From assembly GCF_026012015.1 (NCBI RefSeq), contig NZ_BRXR01000001.1:1272001-1336000 (forward strand): 64,000 nt of DNA. Direction: 5' to 3'. The position numbers and the translations under genes are program-made. The notes under the pieces were generated by a model. The model worked only from the letters and a program-made list of their open reading frames with translations. It was not told the origin of the DNA and did not search any database. Below, in pieces: positions 18,394 to 28,129 of this stretch; within the stretch, counting starts at the first letter, position 1; each line of letters opens with the position of its first letter. Source of the stretch: Clostridium omnivorum (lineage in GTDB: Bacteria > Bacillota > Clostridia > Clostridiales > Clostridiaceae).

Positions 18394-19743
18394 TTATATA
18401 TTAGCCTTTTTCTCTATAAGCTTTGCTAGTGCGTGAGCCATTTCATCAAGCTCATTTTGATTTTCTCCTTCAAGCATTACTCTGACTAGAGGCTCCGTTC
18501 CAGAAGGTCTGATTAAAACTCTTCCGCAGCCATGAAGTCTCTCTTCTATTTTCTTAATTTCTAAAGCTATTTCTTCATCTTTTTCATGGATGTCTTTCTT
18601 ATTGTTTGGAACAGTTGCATTAACTAGAATCTGTGGAAGTTCAGTCATCATTGCTGCAAGCTCTGATAAGCTCTTGCAACTCTTCTTAACTATAGTTGCT
18701 ATTTGAAGACCTGTTACTAGACCATCTCCAGTTGTATTATAATCTAGGAATATAACGTGTCCAGATTGTTCTCCACCTAGTTTATATTCTTCTTTAAGCA
18801 TTTCTTCAAGAACATATCTATCTCCAACCTTAGTTTTAACAGTTTTGATATTTTCCTTTTTAAGACCAATATCCAGCCCTAAATTACTCATTACTGTAAC
18901 AACAACTACATCCTTGTTTAGCTTTCCTTGCTCTTTAAGATATTTACCGCAGATAGCCATTATAAAGTCACCATTGATTAGGTTACCCTTTTCATCGACT
19001 GCTAGACATCTGTCTGCATCACCATCAAAAGCAAGTCCTAAGTCACAGCCCTTTTTAACCACATATTCCATAAGCTCTTCTGGATGTGTAGAACCGCAAT
19101 TCTTGTTTATATTAACTCCATCTGGGTCATTATTTATCACAACAACTTCTGCTCCTAATTGTCTAAAGGTGTCTACTGCCGCTTTATATGAGGCCCCATT
19201 TGCACAATCAAGAGCCACTTTTAATCCCTTAAGATCGATATCTATTGTGGATTTTGCGAAATCAATATAGTCTTCAAGAGCTGATTCCTCTATTACTTTT
19301 CTACCGAGTTCTTCACCAGTTGGAGCAGGTACCCCCTCAAAATTACTTTCGATTATGCTTTGTATTCTGTCTTCTAAGTCATCAGATAGCTTATATCCTT
19401 GATTATTAAAGAATTTTATTCCATTGTACTCTACTGGATTGTGAGAAGCTGAAATTACAACCCCTGCATCTGCACCATATTTTCTTGTAAGATAAGCAAC
19501 TGCTGGTGTAGGTACTACTCCAAGACAAACAGCCTCTGCACCTACTGAAAGTATTCCAGCAACTAATGCTGATTCTAACATATCTCCAGAAATTCTTGTA
19601 TCCATACCTACTAATATCTTTGGCTTGTGTGCTCCTTCTGTAAGTACGAAAGCTCCTGCTCTTCCTAAATCATATGCGAGTCCTGCAGTTAATTCTAAAT
19701 TTGCAATACCTCTAACTCCATCTGTTCCAAACATTCTACTCAT
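18394..19743 (-). CDS. glmM: Phosphoglucosamine mutase
   Basis: Converts glucosamine-6-phosphate to glucosamine-1-phosphate, the step after GlmS on the way to UDP-GlcNAc. The 449-residue length is standard. MFGTDGVRG opens the protein, [13 protein letters not shown] holds the phospho-serine, FDGDADRC is the Mg-binding loop, and [12 protein letters not shown] binds phosphate at the C-terminus. GTGAGG precedes the ATG. It is the last gene of rfbA-rfbB-rfbC-glmM, 19 bases after rfbC. In many Firmicutes glmM directly follows cdaA-cdaR; here cdaA-cdaR are on the same strand but more than 11 kb upstream. Confidence 0.97.
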   Translation of the reverse strand: MSRMFGTDGVRGIANLELTAGLAYDLGRAGAFVLTEGAHKPKILVGMDTRISGDMLESALVAGILSVGAEAVCLGVVPTPAVAYLTRKYGADAGVVISASHNPVEYNGIKFFNNQGYKLSDDLEDRIQSIIESNFEGVPAPTGEELGRKVIEESALEDYIDFAKSTIDIDLKGLKVALDCANGASYKAAVDTFRQLGAEVVVINNDPDGVNINKNCGSTHPEELMEYVVKKGCDLGLAFDGDADRCLAVDEKGNLINGDFIMAICGKYLKEQGKLNKDVVVVTVMSNLGLDIGLKKENIKTVKTKVGDRYVLEEMLKEEYKLGGEQSGHVIFLDYNTTGDGLVTGLQIATIVKKSCKSLSELAAMMTELPQILVNATVPNNKKDIHEKDEEIALEIKKIEERLHGCGRVLIRPSGTEPLVRVMLEGENQNELDEMAHALAKLIEKKANI

Positions 19744-19762
19744 ATATTCAACCTCACATATT

Positions 19763-20320
19763 TTAAAATTCTATTTTCATATCCTTTAAGGATTTAGCAT
19801 TTTTATCTTTTTCTGAAAGCAATATTTCATCTATTCCTTCTACTGGCCACTCTATTCCAATTTGAGGATCATTCCAAAGTATAGAGCCTTCACATTCTGG
19901 GTGATAAAAGTCTGTACATTTATATACAAACTCAGCTTCCTCTGAAAGCACTAAAAATCCATGTGCAAAACCTTGTGGCACATAAAACTGTTTTTTATTT
20001 TCTGCACTCAGAATTTCACCAGTCCACTTACCATAGGTTTTTGAATTTTTCCTTAAATCCACAGCTACATCAAAAACCTTTCCGCTAATCACTCTTACAA
20101 GTTTTCCTTGAGAATGTGGATTTTGAAAATGCAATCCTCTAAGAACACCTTTCTTGGATTTAGATTGATTATCTTGTACAAACACCATGTCCAGACCAGC
20201 TTTTTTGAAGTCTTCGTAATTATAGGTTTCCATGAAGTATCCTCTGTGATCTCCGAATACTGCTGGCTCTATAATAAAAACTCCATCTATTTCAGTTTCG
20301 GTAAATTTAAATTGTCCCAT
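19763..20320 (-). CDS. rfbC: dTDP-4-dehydrorhamnose 3,5-epimerase
   Basis: The third enzyme of dTDP-rhamnose synthesis, a cupin-fold epimerase of 185 residues. Visible signatures: [28 protein letters not shown] with the catalytic His, [10 protein letters not shown] and [16 protein letters not shown]. It lies 12 bases after rfbB and before glmM, all on the minus strand, so it should be co-transcribed. Confidence 0.96.
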   Translation of the reverse strand: MGQFKFTETEIDGVFIIEPAVFGDHRGYFMETYNYEDFKKAGLDMVFVQDNQSKSKKGVLRGLHFQNPHSQGKLVRVISGKVFDVAVDLRKNSKTYGKWTGEILSAENKKQFYVPQGFAHGFLVLSEEAEFVYKCTDFYHPECEGSILWNDPQIGIEWPVEGIDEILLSEKDKNAKSLKDMKIEF

Positions 20321-20332
20321 AGAAACACTCCC

Positions 20333-21388
20333 CTATTTACTTCCATACATACTAGTGTAATAATTTTGATATTGACCAGAAGTCACATTCTTCATCCAAT
20401 CTTGATTATCTAAGTACCATTTAATAGTCTTCTTTATTCCTTCTTCATAAGGAGTCTCTGGTTCCCAGCCTAATTCTTCTTTTATCTTAGTTGGATCAAT
20501 ACCATATCTCCTATCATGTCCTTTTCTATCTTCTACATATTTAATTAAGTTTTCTGTAACTTCGCTATCTACATTTTCATTAATATAAGCTATTACAGTC
20601 TTAACTATATGAATATTAGTTCTTTCATTATGTCCGCCAACATTATATACCTCACCAAGTCTTCCATTGTTGATTACCATGTCTATTGCTTTGCAGTGGT
20701 CCTCAACATAAAGCCAATCTCTTATATTCATACCATCGCCATAAACTGGTAGTGCTTTTTTATTTAAGCAATTGTTTATTAAAAGAGGTATTAACTTTTC
20801 TGGGAATTGGAATGGTCCATAGTTATTTGAACATCTTGTAATGTTTACTGGCATCTTATATGTATCAGCATATGCTTTTACCATTAAATCTGACCCTGCT
20901 TTACTTGATGAGTATGGGCTGTGAGGGTCAATAGGAGTAGTTTCCATAAAGTATCCTGTTTCACCTAGTGAACCATATACTTCATCAGTGGAAACATGAA
21001 GGAACTTCTTGCCTTCCTTAAATCCTTCTCTCTCTTGCCAAAAGTTTTTAGCAACATTTAAAAGGTTTACTGTTCCTAGTACATTGGTCATTGCAAATAC
21101 TTCTGGTTCTTTTATACTTCTATCAACATGGGATTCAGCAGCAAAATTTACTACATAATCTACATTATTATTAGTAAATATTTGTTCAACTATTTGCTTA
21201 TCACATATATCTCCTTGAACAAAGCTATATCTTGAATCCTTCTCAACATCCTTTAGATTTTCAAGGTTTCCTGCATAAGTCAATTTATCTAGGTTTATAA
21301 TTTTAATATCATTATATTTTTTTAACATATAGTGTATGAAATTGGAACCTATAAATCCAGCTCCTCCTGTTACTAAATAAGTCTTCAT
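20333..21388 (-). CDS. rfbB: dTDP-glucose 4,6-dehydratase
   Basis: Converts dTDP-glucose to dTDP-4-dehydro-6-deoxyglucose. A short-chain dehydrogenase/reductase of about 351 residues with N-terminal GGAGFIGSNF (NAD binding), the family DKLTYAGN, the catalytic YSSSKAG triad region and STDEVYGSLG. Two adjacent ATG codons follow GGAGGG; the second, at 21388, has the better 7-base spacing and gives MKTYLVTGGAG. It lies between rfbA and rfbC. Confidence 0.96.
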   Translation of the reverse strand: MKTYLVTGGAGFIGSNFIHYMLKKYNDIKIINLDKLTYAGNLENLKDVEKDSRYSFVQGDICDKQIVEQIFTNNNVDYVVNFAAESHVDRSIKEPEVFAMTNVLGTVNLLNVAKNFWQEREGFKEGKKFLHVSTDEVYGSLGETGYFMETTPIDPHSPYSSSKAGSDLMVKAYADTYKMPVNITRCSNNYGPFQFPEKLIPLLINNCLNKKALPVYGDGMNIRDWLYVEDHCKAIDMVINNGRLGEVYNVGGHNERTNIHIVKTVIAYINENVDSEVTENLIKYVEDRKGHDRRYGIDPTKIKEELGWEPETPYEEGIKKTIKWYLDNQDWMKNVTSGQYQNYYTSMYGSK

Positions 21389-21414
21389 CATTATTCCCTC
21401 CAAAAGCTTTACTG

Positions 21415-22320
21415 TTATTTATTGTGCTTAGCTGCTTTTAAATTAGCACTTTGTAGTTCTTCTGCAATAGCCATTAAATATTGTCCATATCCCGTTTTTA
21501 ATAGTGGCTGTGCTAATTCTTCAAGCTGAGCTCTATTAATCCAGCCTTTTCTATAGGATATTTCCTCTAAACATGCTATGTACGTACCTTGAGTATTTTG
21601 AACAGCTTCAACAAAGTTAGAAGCCTGCAGCATTGAGCCATGAGTTCCTGTATCTAACCATGCCATACCTCTTCCAAACAATGTAACCTTCAAGTTGCCT
21701 TCTTCAAGGTATACTCTATTAAGGTCAGTTATTTCAAGCTCTCCTCTTGCCGATGGCTTTAGTGCCTTGGCTCTCTCAACTACACTATTGTCATAGAAAT
21801 ATAACCCTGGTACTGCATAGTGTGATTTTGGTTTTTCTGGTTTTTCTTCTATTGATATAACATTTCCATTCTCATCAAACTCTACTACTCCAAAAGCTTT
21901 TGGATTTTGGACATAATATCCAAATATCATTGCCCCTTTTTCAAGTTCAGATGCTTTTATAAGGTGCTGGCTGAAGTTTTGGCCCCAGAAAATATTGTCT
22001 CCAAGTATCATAGCAACGTTATCATTGCCTATAAACTTTTCTCCTATTATAAACGCTTCTGCAAGGCCATTTGGTGCCTTTTGAACTGCATATTCTATAT
22101 TAAGTCCTAATTCACTTCCATCTCCAAATAATTCTTCGAAGTGAGGTAAATCTCTTTCTGTTGAAATTATTAAGATTTCTCTAATTCCAGCTAACATAAG
22201 CACAGACATTGGATAATATATCATTGGCTTATCATAAATTGGAACCATTTGCTTTGAAATTACTTTTGTAACAGGATATAATCTTGTTCCAGACCCACCT
22301 GCTAAAATTATTCCCTTCAT
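21415..22320 (-). CDS. rfbA: Glucose-1-phosphate thymidylyltransferase
   Basis: Makes dTDP-glucose from dTTP and glucose-1-phosphate. The 301-residue length is standard for RmlA. Signatures: [18 protein letters not shown] (nucleotide-binding loop), [24 protein letters not shown] and [12 protein letters not shown]. It is the first gene of the rfb-glmM operon, with a good promoter 58 bases upstream and AAAGGAAG before the ATG. No rfbD follows in the window. Confidence 0.97.
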   Translation of the reverse strand: MKGIILAGGSGTRLYPVTKVISKQMVPIYDKPMIYYPMSVLMLAGIREILIISTERDLPHFEELFGDGSELGLNIEYAVQKAPNGLAEAFIIGEKFIGNDNVAMILGDNIFWGQNFSQHLIKASELEKGAMIFGYYVQNPKAFGVVEFDENGNVISIEEKPEKPKSHYAVPGLYFYDNSVVERAKALKPSARGELEITDLNRVYLEEGNLKVTLFGRGMAWLDTGTHGSMLQASNFVEAVQNTQGTYIACLEEISYRKGWINRAQLEELAQPLLKTGYGQYLMAIAEELQSANLKAAKHNK

Positions 22321-22377
22321 TTTTTACTTCCTTTCACTAATAGATAATAATTTTCGATTATACTATTTTCCTCATAC

Positions 22378-22406
22378 ATTATAACCTAAATTTACTTATA
22401 TGTCTA
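22378..22406 (-). promoter_or_regulatory. Promoter of rfbA-rfbB-rfbC-glmM
   Basis: TAGACA and TATAAT separated by 17 bases on the minus strand, between the preceding operon's terminator and rfbA. Confidence 0.65.
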
Positions 22407-22416
22407 TTTTCAACAA

Positions 22417-22446
22417 AAAAAGCGGAGTATATTCACCCCGCTTTTT
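22417..22446 (-). terminator. Terminator of the ptb-buk-oxidoreductase operon
   Basis: Arms AAAAAGCGG and CCGCTTTTT with a 12-base loop and a long T run on the minus strand, 8 bases after the gamma-subunit stop. Confidence 0.88.
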
Positions 22447-22454
22447 ACTATCCC

Positions 22455-22985
22455 CTAAGCTACAAACTCAGCACCCTTTTCAAGAGCCTTTTTGTTTGCT
22501 TCAAAGAATTTTTCTTTTCCGTGATCTTTTAGAGCTTTAAGTATGTCATCCATGCTTACTATGCCAGTTTTTGCAACTAGTGCGCCTAGTAGTATCATGT
22601 TTGCTATAGTCTTGCTTCCTATTTCTTCAGCTAATGATTGAGCAGGAATACTTATAACTTGTATATCCTTTCTATCTGGGATTCTAGTTACAAGATCACT
22701 GTCTACAATTAACACACCATTTGGTTTTATTGTGTGTTCAAACTTGTCTAAAGATGGTCTATTCATTACAACTACTGTATCTGCGTCAGCAACTATAGGT
22801 GATCCTACTTGATCTCCTGTTAGGATTACGGAACAGTTAGCTGTTCCTCCTCTCATTTCTGGACCATAGGATGGTAACCAGGAAACATTAAGTCCTGCGT
22901 CCATTCCAGCATAAGCTAAGAATTTTCCCATGGAAAGTATACCTTGGCCTCCGAAGCCTGCAAAGATAATTTCTTGTTGAGCCAT
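22455..22985 (-). CDS. 2-oxoacid:ferredoxin oxidoreductase, gamma subunit
   Basis: Gamma subunit of a four-subunit CoA-acylating 2-oxoacid:ferredoxin oxidoreductase. The 176-residue protein has the POR_gamma hallmarks FAGFGGQGILSMGK and SYGPEMRGGTANCSV. GAGGAGG precedes the ATG. It closes the operon delta-alpha-beta-gamma. The subunit order matches the 2-ketoisovalerate (VOR) and 2-oxoglutarate (KOR) types. The ptb/buk genes just upstream favour branched-chain 2-oxoacids, but specificity cannot be fixed by reading. Confidence 0.9.
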   Translation of the reverse strand: MAQQEIIFAGFGGQGILSMGKFLAYAGMDAGLNVSWLPSYGPEMRGGTANCSVILTGDQVGSPIVADADTVVVMNRPSLDKFEHTIKPNGVLIVDSDLVTRIPDRKDIQVISIPAQSLAEEIGSKTIANMILLGALVAKTGIVSMDDILKALKDHGKEKFFEANKKALEKGAEFVA

Positions 22986-23026
22986 TTCATTACCTCCTCA
23001 TATTCTTTTAAGCTCTGAGAAAAATT

Positions 23027-23779
23027 CTATTTCTCAGCTTCCGCACCCTTATCTTTCTTTACTCCTAATGGATAGTAAGGAATCATATTTTCTCTTAGCC
23101 ACTTGAAGGACTCTTGTGGATTTAATCCCCAGTTTGTTGGGCAGATTGAAAGAACTTCTACAAGTGTGAAGCCTTTTCCTTCTAATTGATATTCAAAAGC
23201 CTTCTTTATTGCCTTTTTAGCCTTTATAACATTTGGAACACTATCAACTGAAACTCTTTCTATATAGTAAGCACCTTCTAAAGTTGATAGCATTTCTGAT
23301 ACTCTTATTGGATATCCAGCTAAATTAACATCTCTTCCATAAGGTGAAGTTTCAGTTACTTGACCTGGAAGTGTTGTTGGAGCCATTTGTCCTCCAGTCA
23401 TACCATAAATACAGTTATTTACAAATATTGAGGTTATTTTTTCGCCTCTTGTAGCAGCATGAACTATTTCTGCTGTTCCTATAGCTGCTAGGTCTCCATC
23501 TCCTTGATAAGTAAATACTACTGAATCTGGATGAGTTCTTTTTATTCCTGTTGCAACTGCAGGTGCTCTACCATGAGCTGCTTCAAACATGTCGCAAGCA
23601 AAATAATCATATGCAAGAACGGAGCATCCTACTGGAGCTACCCCTATTGTTTTATCCATTATATTTAATTCATCCATTACCTCTGCAACTAATCTGTGTA
23701 TAACACCATGTGTACAGCCTGGACAGTAATGGGTAGGTACATCTAATAATGATACTGGTGGTTGAAATACTATAGCCAT
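23027..23779 (-). CDS. 2-oxoacid:ferredoxin oxidoreductase, beta (TPP-binding) subunit
   Basis: The 250-residue thiamine-diphosphate subunit. [13 protein letters not shown] is the family opening, and the Mg-TPP motif [17 protein letters not shown] runs to [11 protein letters not shown]. It oxidatively decarboxylates the 2-oxoacid with CoA and reduces ferredoxin. AAGGAGG stands before the ATG. A 91-base gap separates it from the alpha subunit, longer than the other gaps in this operon, but I see no promoter in it. Confidence 0.93.
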   Translation of the reverse strand: MAIVFQPPVSLLDVPTHYCPGCTHGVIHRLVAEVMDELNIMDKTIGVAPVGCSVLAYDYFACDMFEAAHGRAPAVATGIKRTHPDSVVFTYQGDGDLAAIGTAEIVHAATRGEKITSIFVNNCIYGMTGGQMAPTTLPGQVTETSPYGRDVNLAGYPIRVSEMLSTLEGAYYIERVSVDSVPNVIKAKKAIKKAFEYQLEGKGFTLVEVLSICPTNWGLNPQESFKWLRENMIPYYPLGVKKDKGAEAEK

Positions 23780-23870
23780 AGCCTTTTTACCTCCTTAATT
23801 CAATCGGCTTATATCAGCCCTAATTATTTTTACAGCAGCAATTTTTGCTACAATCAATTAATTTATGAGC

Positions 23871-24938
23871 CTATTTTAGCCCAACTATTTCTTTAACCTT
23901 CTCAAAAATATCTTCTGGTTGTGGAACCATACCACCGGTTCTTCCATAGAAGTGAACAGGCTTTCTTCCATTAGAAGCTAGTCTAACATCTTCCACCATC
24001 TGTCCACAGCTCATTTCTACTGATAAATATCCGTGTTTTGTGCTATTTATAGTCTTTTCAAAAGCTTCTACTGGGAATGGCCATAGAGTAATAGGTCTTA
24101 TTAAGCCTACTTTTATTCCTTGCTCTTTTGCCATCTTTATTGCATTTTTGCAGATTCTTGAGGTTGTTCCATAAGCTACTATGATTAAGTCTGTGTCCTC
24201 TTCTACATTGTATATTTCATATCTAACTTCATTCTTTTTTATTTCTTCATATTTAGCTTGAAGCTTTAAGTTATGCTTTTCCAATCCTTCTGGATCAAGA
24301 TATAATGAGTTTATTACATTATGCTTTTTTCTTCCTTTTAGACCATTTGCTGCCCAAGTTTTTTCTGGAATATTCTTTGCTGGTCTTTCTTTAAACTCAA
24401 CTGGTTCCATCATTTGTCCAAGCATTCCATCTCCCATAACCATGCATGGAGTTCTGTACATATCAGCTACATCAAAAGCATCTTGTACTAAATCAACCAT
24501 TTCTTGAATTGAAGCTGGAGCAAATACTGGCATGCTAAAGTCTCCATGAGCACCGCCTTTAGTTGCTTGGAAATAATCTGATTGAGCAGGTTGAATTCCT
24601 CCAAGGCCTGGACCTCCTCTTACTATGTTAATAATAACGCATGGAAGCTCAGCACCAGCAATATAGGATATTCCTTCTGCCTTTAAGCTTATTCCAGGGC
24701 TTGAAGAGGATGTTAATGCTCTAACTCCACTTCCTGCAGCACCATAAATCATATTTATAGCAGCTACTTCACTTTCTGCTTGAAGAAACACTCTGCCTAT
24801 TTTAGGCATTTTCTTCGACATATAAGCAGCTACTTCTGTTTGAGGCGTAATTGGATAACCAAAGAAGCATTGGCAGCCTGCTTGAATGGCAGCTTCTCCT
24901 ATAGCTTCATTTCCTTTCATTAATACTCTTTCTCCCAT
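23871..24938 (-). CDS. 2-oxoacid:ferredoxin oxidoreductase, alpha subunit
   Basis: The 355-residue alpha subunit, containing the pyrimidine-binding and transketolase C-like domains: GNEAIGEAAIQAGCQCFFGYPITPQTE, TSSSSPGISLKAEG and, at the C-terminus, VSCGQMVEDVR-like VEMSCGQMVEDVRLA. The ATG at 24938 is chosen because GAGGAGGGG lies about 9 bases upstream; a longer frame to 24977 overlaps the ferredoxin gene. It follows the delta subunit with a 14-base gap, so the two are tightly coupled. Confidence 0.93.
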   Translation of the reverse strand: MGERVLMKGNEAIGEAAIQAGCQCFFGYPITPQTEVAAYMSKKMPKIGRVFLQAESEVAAINMIYGAAGSGVRALTSSSSPGISLKAEGISYIAGAELPCVIINIVRGGPGLGGIQPAQSDYFQATKGGAHGDFSMPVFAPASIQEMVDLVQDAFDVADMYRTPCMVMGDGMLGQMMEPVEFKERPAKNIPEKTWAANGLKGRKKHNVINSLYLDPEGLEKHNLKLQAKYEEIKKNEVRYEIYNVEEDTDLIIVAYGTTSRICKNAIKMAKEQGIKVGLIRPITLWPFPVEAFEKTINSTKHGYLSVEMSCGQMVEDVRLASNGRKPVHFYGRTGGMVPQPEDIFEKVKEIVGLK

Positions 24939-24952
24939 CGAAGTCCCCTCCT

Positions 24953-25162
24953 CTATTTTTCTACAACTATTACACAATCAGGACACATTCTAGCACATGA
25001 AGCGCAGGCTATACACTTTTCCATATCTTCTGGTGTAATTTCTACTGGATGATAGCCTTTAACGTTTAATCCTTCTGAAAAGTTTATGATTTTCTTTGGA
25101 CAAACTGCTATACAGTTCCCGCAGCCCTTGCATCTGTCTTGTCTAAAGGTCACTTTTGGCAT
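24953..25162 (-). CDS. 2-oxoacid:ferredoxin oxidoreductase, delta (2[4Fe-4S]) subunit
   Basis: A 69-residue ferredoxin-like subunit carrying two CxxCxxCxxxCP clusters (CKGCGNCIAVCPK and CIACASCARMCPD). It would pass electrons from the TPP centre to external ferredoxin. A small dedicated ferredoxin subunit of this kind is usual in VOR/KOR complexes. It starts the four-gene subunit set, downstream of an ATPase gene. Confidence 0.93.
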   Translation of the reverse strand: MPKVTFRQDRCKGCGNCIAVCPKKIINFSEGLNVKGYHPVEITPEDMEKCIACASCARMCPDCVIVVEK

Positions 25163-25352
25163 AATGTGTTACCTCCTAATATTTAAATTTGGGTTTAACT
25201 GTGTTTGCAATATGCTCTGCATACTACGTTGTTTGCAGCTTTTACCTGAGTTTTGTAAAAATAACTTAAGCTTCTGCTCTGAGCCAATTTTGGTACAGCA
25301 GCAAAGGATTTAAAACAGGCCTGCTGCAAACCTTTACAGATAGAAAAAATTT

Positions 25353-26018
25353 CTATCTCCAAGGTGGTTTCATATATATATCAATAGGGAATATTTCACC
25401 CTTCACCTTGCCCTTAATTTCATCAACTAAGTCTCTTCTACATACAGTATATACGTACGGTATACCTAGTTTTTCAGAAACTTCTGCTACCTCTCTATCA
25501 CCTTTCAATATATCCTCCACTGATGTTTCATAGGATAAATTTGTATTTGATATAAGATAACTTACTTTTAGTCTTGAAGAATATTGTATTGCATTTATAT
25601 ATTCCTCAGTTCCCTGTGAATCCTTTGTAAAAGGTCTATTGTTATTTACAACAAAGAACATTTCATAGGATTCCTCTCTAAAGTATCTATTATATTGACC
25701 AAGCACTACAGCACCCATGTCATCTCCTCCTATGTCCATAACTACATCATAGGATTTGTCATTGAATACTGCAATTACTTCTGCAGGAACTACTGCCAGT
25801 TCTGCATTTGAATAATGTGGATTGGAGGCAATAACCTTAATATTGTACTCACATTCAAGGTGATCCTTAATGTCTCTTACACAAAAGTAAGGGTTAACTA
25901 TATCTATATCTACAATTGCTACTTTTTTACCTTGCTTTGCTAAATTTATTGCATAATTTATTGCTATTTCAGTTTTACCACTGCCAAAGTGACCAGTAAA
26001 AACTCTTATTCTGCTCAT
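25353..26018 (-). CDS. MinD/ParA-like P-loop ATPase, role unknown
   Basis: A 221-residue nucleotide-binding protein with N-terminal Walker A GHFGSGKTE and VAIVDIDIVNPYF, and a switch/Walker B-like region DVVMDIGGDDMGA. The fold is that of the SIMIBI (MinD/ParA/NifH) class, but it lacks the deviant KGGxGKT loop and has no partner ParB or MinE gene. It lies inside the operon between buk and the oxidoreductase subunits, so a link to assembly or regulation of that enzyme is possible (inference from position only). AAGGAGG precedes the ATG. Confidence 0.75.
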   Translation of the reverse strand: MSRIRVFTGHFGSGKTEIAINYAINLAKQGKKVAIVDIDIVNPYFCVRDIKDHLECEYNIKVIASNPHYSNAELAVVPAEVIAVFNDKSYDVVMDIGGDDMGAVVLGQYNRYFREESYEMFFVVNNNRPFTKDSQGTEEYINAIQYSSRLKVSYLISNTNLSYETSVEDILKGDREVAEVSEKLGIPYVYTVCRRDLVDEIKGKVKGEIFPIDIYMKPPWR

Positions 26019-26107
26019 TACCTACTTACCTCCTTCCGCCTAAGCTTTTTATTTTATATTAGGACAGCTTAGAATATTATAACACTAAGCTGTCCAAAGC
26101 TTGCTTG

Positions 26108-27178
26108 TTATTTGTATAATCTAGCTTCTTCTTCGCCATTTAGCACTCTTAATCCGCCTTGTGCTAATGCTAACAGCTCATCTTCTCCTGGATATATTAC
26201 TACTGGAGCTATAAATTCAACTCTTTCTTTTATATAAGCAGTAATTTCCTTTCCATATGCTATTCCACCTGTAAGTAGTATAGCATCAACTTTTCCTGAA
26301 AGTACTGTTGCACATTTTCCTATTTCTTTAGCTACTTGATATCCCATTGCTTCAAATAATACTTTTGCCTTTTTATCTCCAGCCTTAGCTGCAGCTAAAA
26401 CTTCTCTTACATCATTTGTATTAAGATGAGCAACCAAGCCGCCCTTTCCTGTAATCATCTTTTTAATTTCTTCATAGGTATACTTGCCGCTGAAGCAAAG
26501 CTTAACTAAATCTCCAACTGGAAGTCCTCCAGACCTTTCAGGTGAGAATGGTCCTTCTCCATCAAGAGCGTTGTTAACATCTACTACTCTTCCATTTTTG
26601 TGCGCTCCTACTGATATTCCTCCACCCATGTGTGCAACTATCACATTCAAATCTTCGTATTTTTTTCCTTGTTCTTTAGCATATCTCTTAGCAACTGCCT
26701 TTTGATTAAGTGCATGGAATATACTTATTCTCTTAATGTCTGGTATTCCAGAAATTCTTGCTACATCCTCTAATTCGTCTACAACTACTGGGTCTACTAT
26801 AAAAGAAGGTATGTTTAAAGATTTTGCTATTTCATTTGCAATTATACCACCAAGATTTGAAGCATGCTGTCCTAAAACACCTACTCTTAAATCTTTAAGC
26901 ATTTCCTCATTTACAGAGTAGGTTCCTCCTTCGATAGGCTTTAAAAGTCCACCTCTTCCAACTACTGCATTAAGGGTTTTTATATCAAAATCTTTTTCCT
27001 TTAAAACATTCAATATTACTTCTTTTCTAAATTCAAATTGGTCAACTATTGTAGCATATCTTCCGATTTCTTCTGAAGAATGTCTTAAAGTTTCTACTAA
27101 AATTGGATTTTCATCCTCGTAAACTCCTATTTTTGTAGAAGTTGAGCCTGGGTTTATAATTAATAATCTGTACGCCAT
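26108..27178 (-). CDS. buk: Butyrate kinase (copy 1)
   Basis: Forms butyrate (or branched-chain acid) and ATP from the acyl phosphate. An ASKHA-fold acetokinase-family enzyme of 356 residues: [43 protein letters not shown] and LTGGIAYGK. Its start follows GGAGGGG. It lies 24 bases after ptb, the usual ptb-buk arrangement; a second buk lies just before ptb. Butyrate versus isobutyrate/isovalerate preference is not readable. Confidence 0.95.
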   Translation of the reverse strand: MAYRLLIINPGSTSTKIGVYEDENPILVETLRHSSEEIGRYATIVDQFEFRKEVILNVLKEKDFDIKTLNAVVGRGGLLKPIEGGTYSVNEEMLKDLRVGVLGQHASNLGGIIANEIAKSLNIPSFIVDPVVVDELEDVARISGIPDIKRISIFHALNQKAVAKRYAKEQGKKYEDLNVIVAHMGGGISVGAHKNGRVVDVNNALDGEGPFSPERSGGLPVGDLVKLCFSGKYTYEEIKKMITGKGGLVAHLNTNDVREVLAAAKAGDKKAKVLFEAMGYQVAKEIGKCATVLSGKVDAILLTGGIAYGKEITAYIKERVEFIAPVVIYPGEDELLALAQGGLRVLNGEEEARLYK

Positions 27179-27202
27179 TGCTATCCCCTCCTGTATTACT
27201 TC

Positions 27203-28108
27203 TTATCTATTAAGGTTTGCAACTAGTGCTGCTAATGCTATAGAATGCATCTTAGTCTCTGGACTGTCAGCTCTTGAAGTTAATACTACAGGCGCTGAAG
27301 TTCCAACAAGTATTCCACCATTTTTTGAATTTGTAGTATAAGATAATGTCTTATACATTACATTTCCTGCTTCTATATTAGGAAGAAGCAATATATCTGC
27401 TTTTCCAGCTACTGGACCAGATATTTTCTTGTGCTTTGCAGCTTCTTCTGAAAGTGCATTATCTGTTGCTAGAGGTCCATCCACTATACATCCTTTAATC
27501 TGTCCTCTGTTGTTCATTTGAGTTAATATTGCTGCATCTACTGTAGCAGGCATATCTGGGTTTACTACCTCTACTGCACATATTGGAGCAACCTTTGGAG
27601 TTTCAATTCCAACTGCCTTTGCAACACTTACCGCATTGTTTAATATATCAATTTTAGCCTTTAGATCTGGATACATATTGAAGGCTGCATCTGTAACAAA
27701 TAATAGTCTATCATAGCCTGGCACCTCAAATACTGCAACATGTGACATAAGCTTTCCTGTTCTAAGTCCTACTTCTTTGTTTAAAACCGCCCTTAGTATA
27801 GTTGAGGTTTCAAGCAGTCCCTTCATTAGCATATCAGCTTTACCTGAAGAAACTAGTTCTACTGCTTTTAACGCTGCTTTAGTTCCATCTGGTTCATTAA
27901 CTATTTCGATGCCTGTTAAATCAAAATGGATTTTATCAGCTATAGCTTCAATTTTCTCCTTATCTCCCACAAGTATTGCATCAGCAAGACCACATGCCTT
28001 AGCATCTCTTATAGCTTCTAGCACTGGTTCATCTTGAGCTGCTGCTACTGCAATTTTTTTCATTTCATTGTTTTTTACTTTTTCTAAAACCTCTTGAAAA
28101 CTCTTCAT
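27203..28108 (-). CDS. ptb: Phosphate butyryltransferase
   Basis: Exchanges CoA for phosphate on butyryl-CoA or branched acyl-CoA, giving the substrate of butyrate kinase. The 301-residue length fits Ptb; motifs are DAILVGDKEKIEAIA, ADMLMKGLLETSTILRAVLN, VFEVPGYDRLLFVTDAAFN and the C-terminal NIEAGNVMYKTL. GGGAGG precedes the ATG. It is sandwiched between two butyrate kinase genes. Confidence 0.95.
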   Translation of the reverse strand: MKSFQEVLEKVKNNEMKKIAVAAAQDEPVLEAIRDAKACGLADAILVGDKEKIEAIADKIHFDLTGIEIVNEPDGTKAALKAVELVSSGKADMLMKGLLETSTILRAVLNKEVGLRTGKLMSHVAVFEVPGYDRLLFVTDAAFNMYPDLKAKIDILNNAVSVAKAVGIETPKVAPICAVEVVNPDMPATVDAAILTQMNNRGQIKGCIVDGPLATDNALSEEAAKHKKISGPVAGKADILLLPNIEAGNVMYKTLSYTTNSKNGGILVGTSAPVVLTSRADSPETKMHSIALAALVANLNR

Positions 28109-28129
28109 AACGTAATTCCTCCCATGTCA

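Noticed and set aside
18845-19270. Plus-strand open frame of 141 codons
   Set aside because: Antisense shadow of glmM, with Ser/Leu/Pro-rich content, no ribosome binding site and no recognisable domain.
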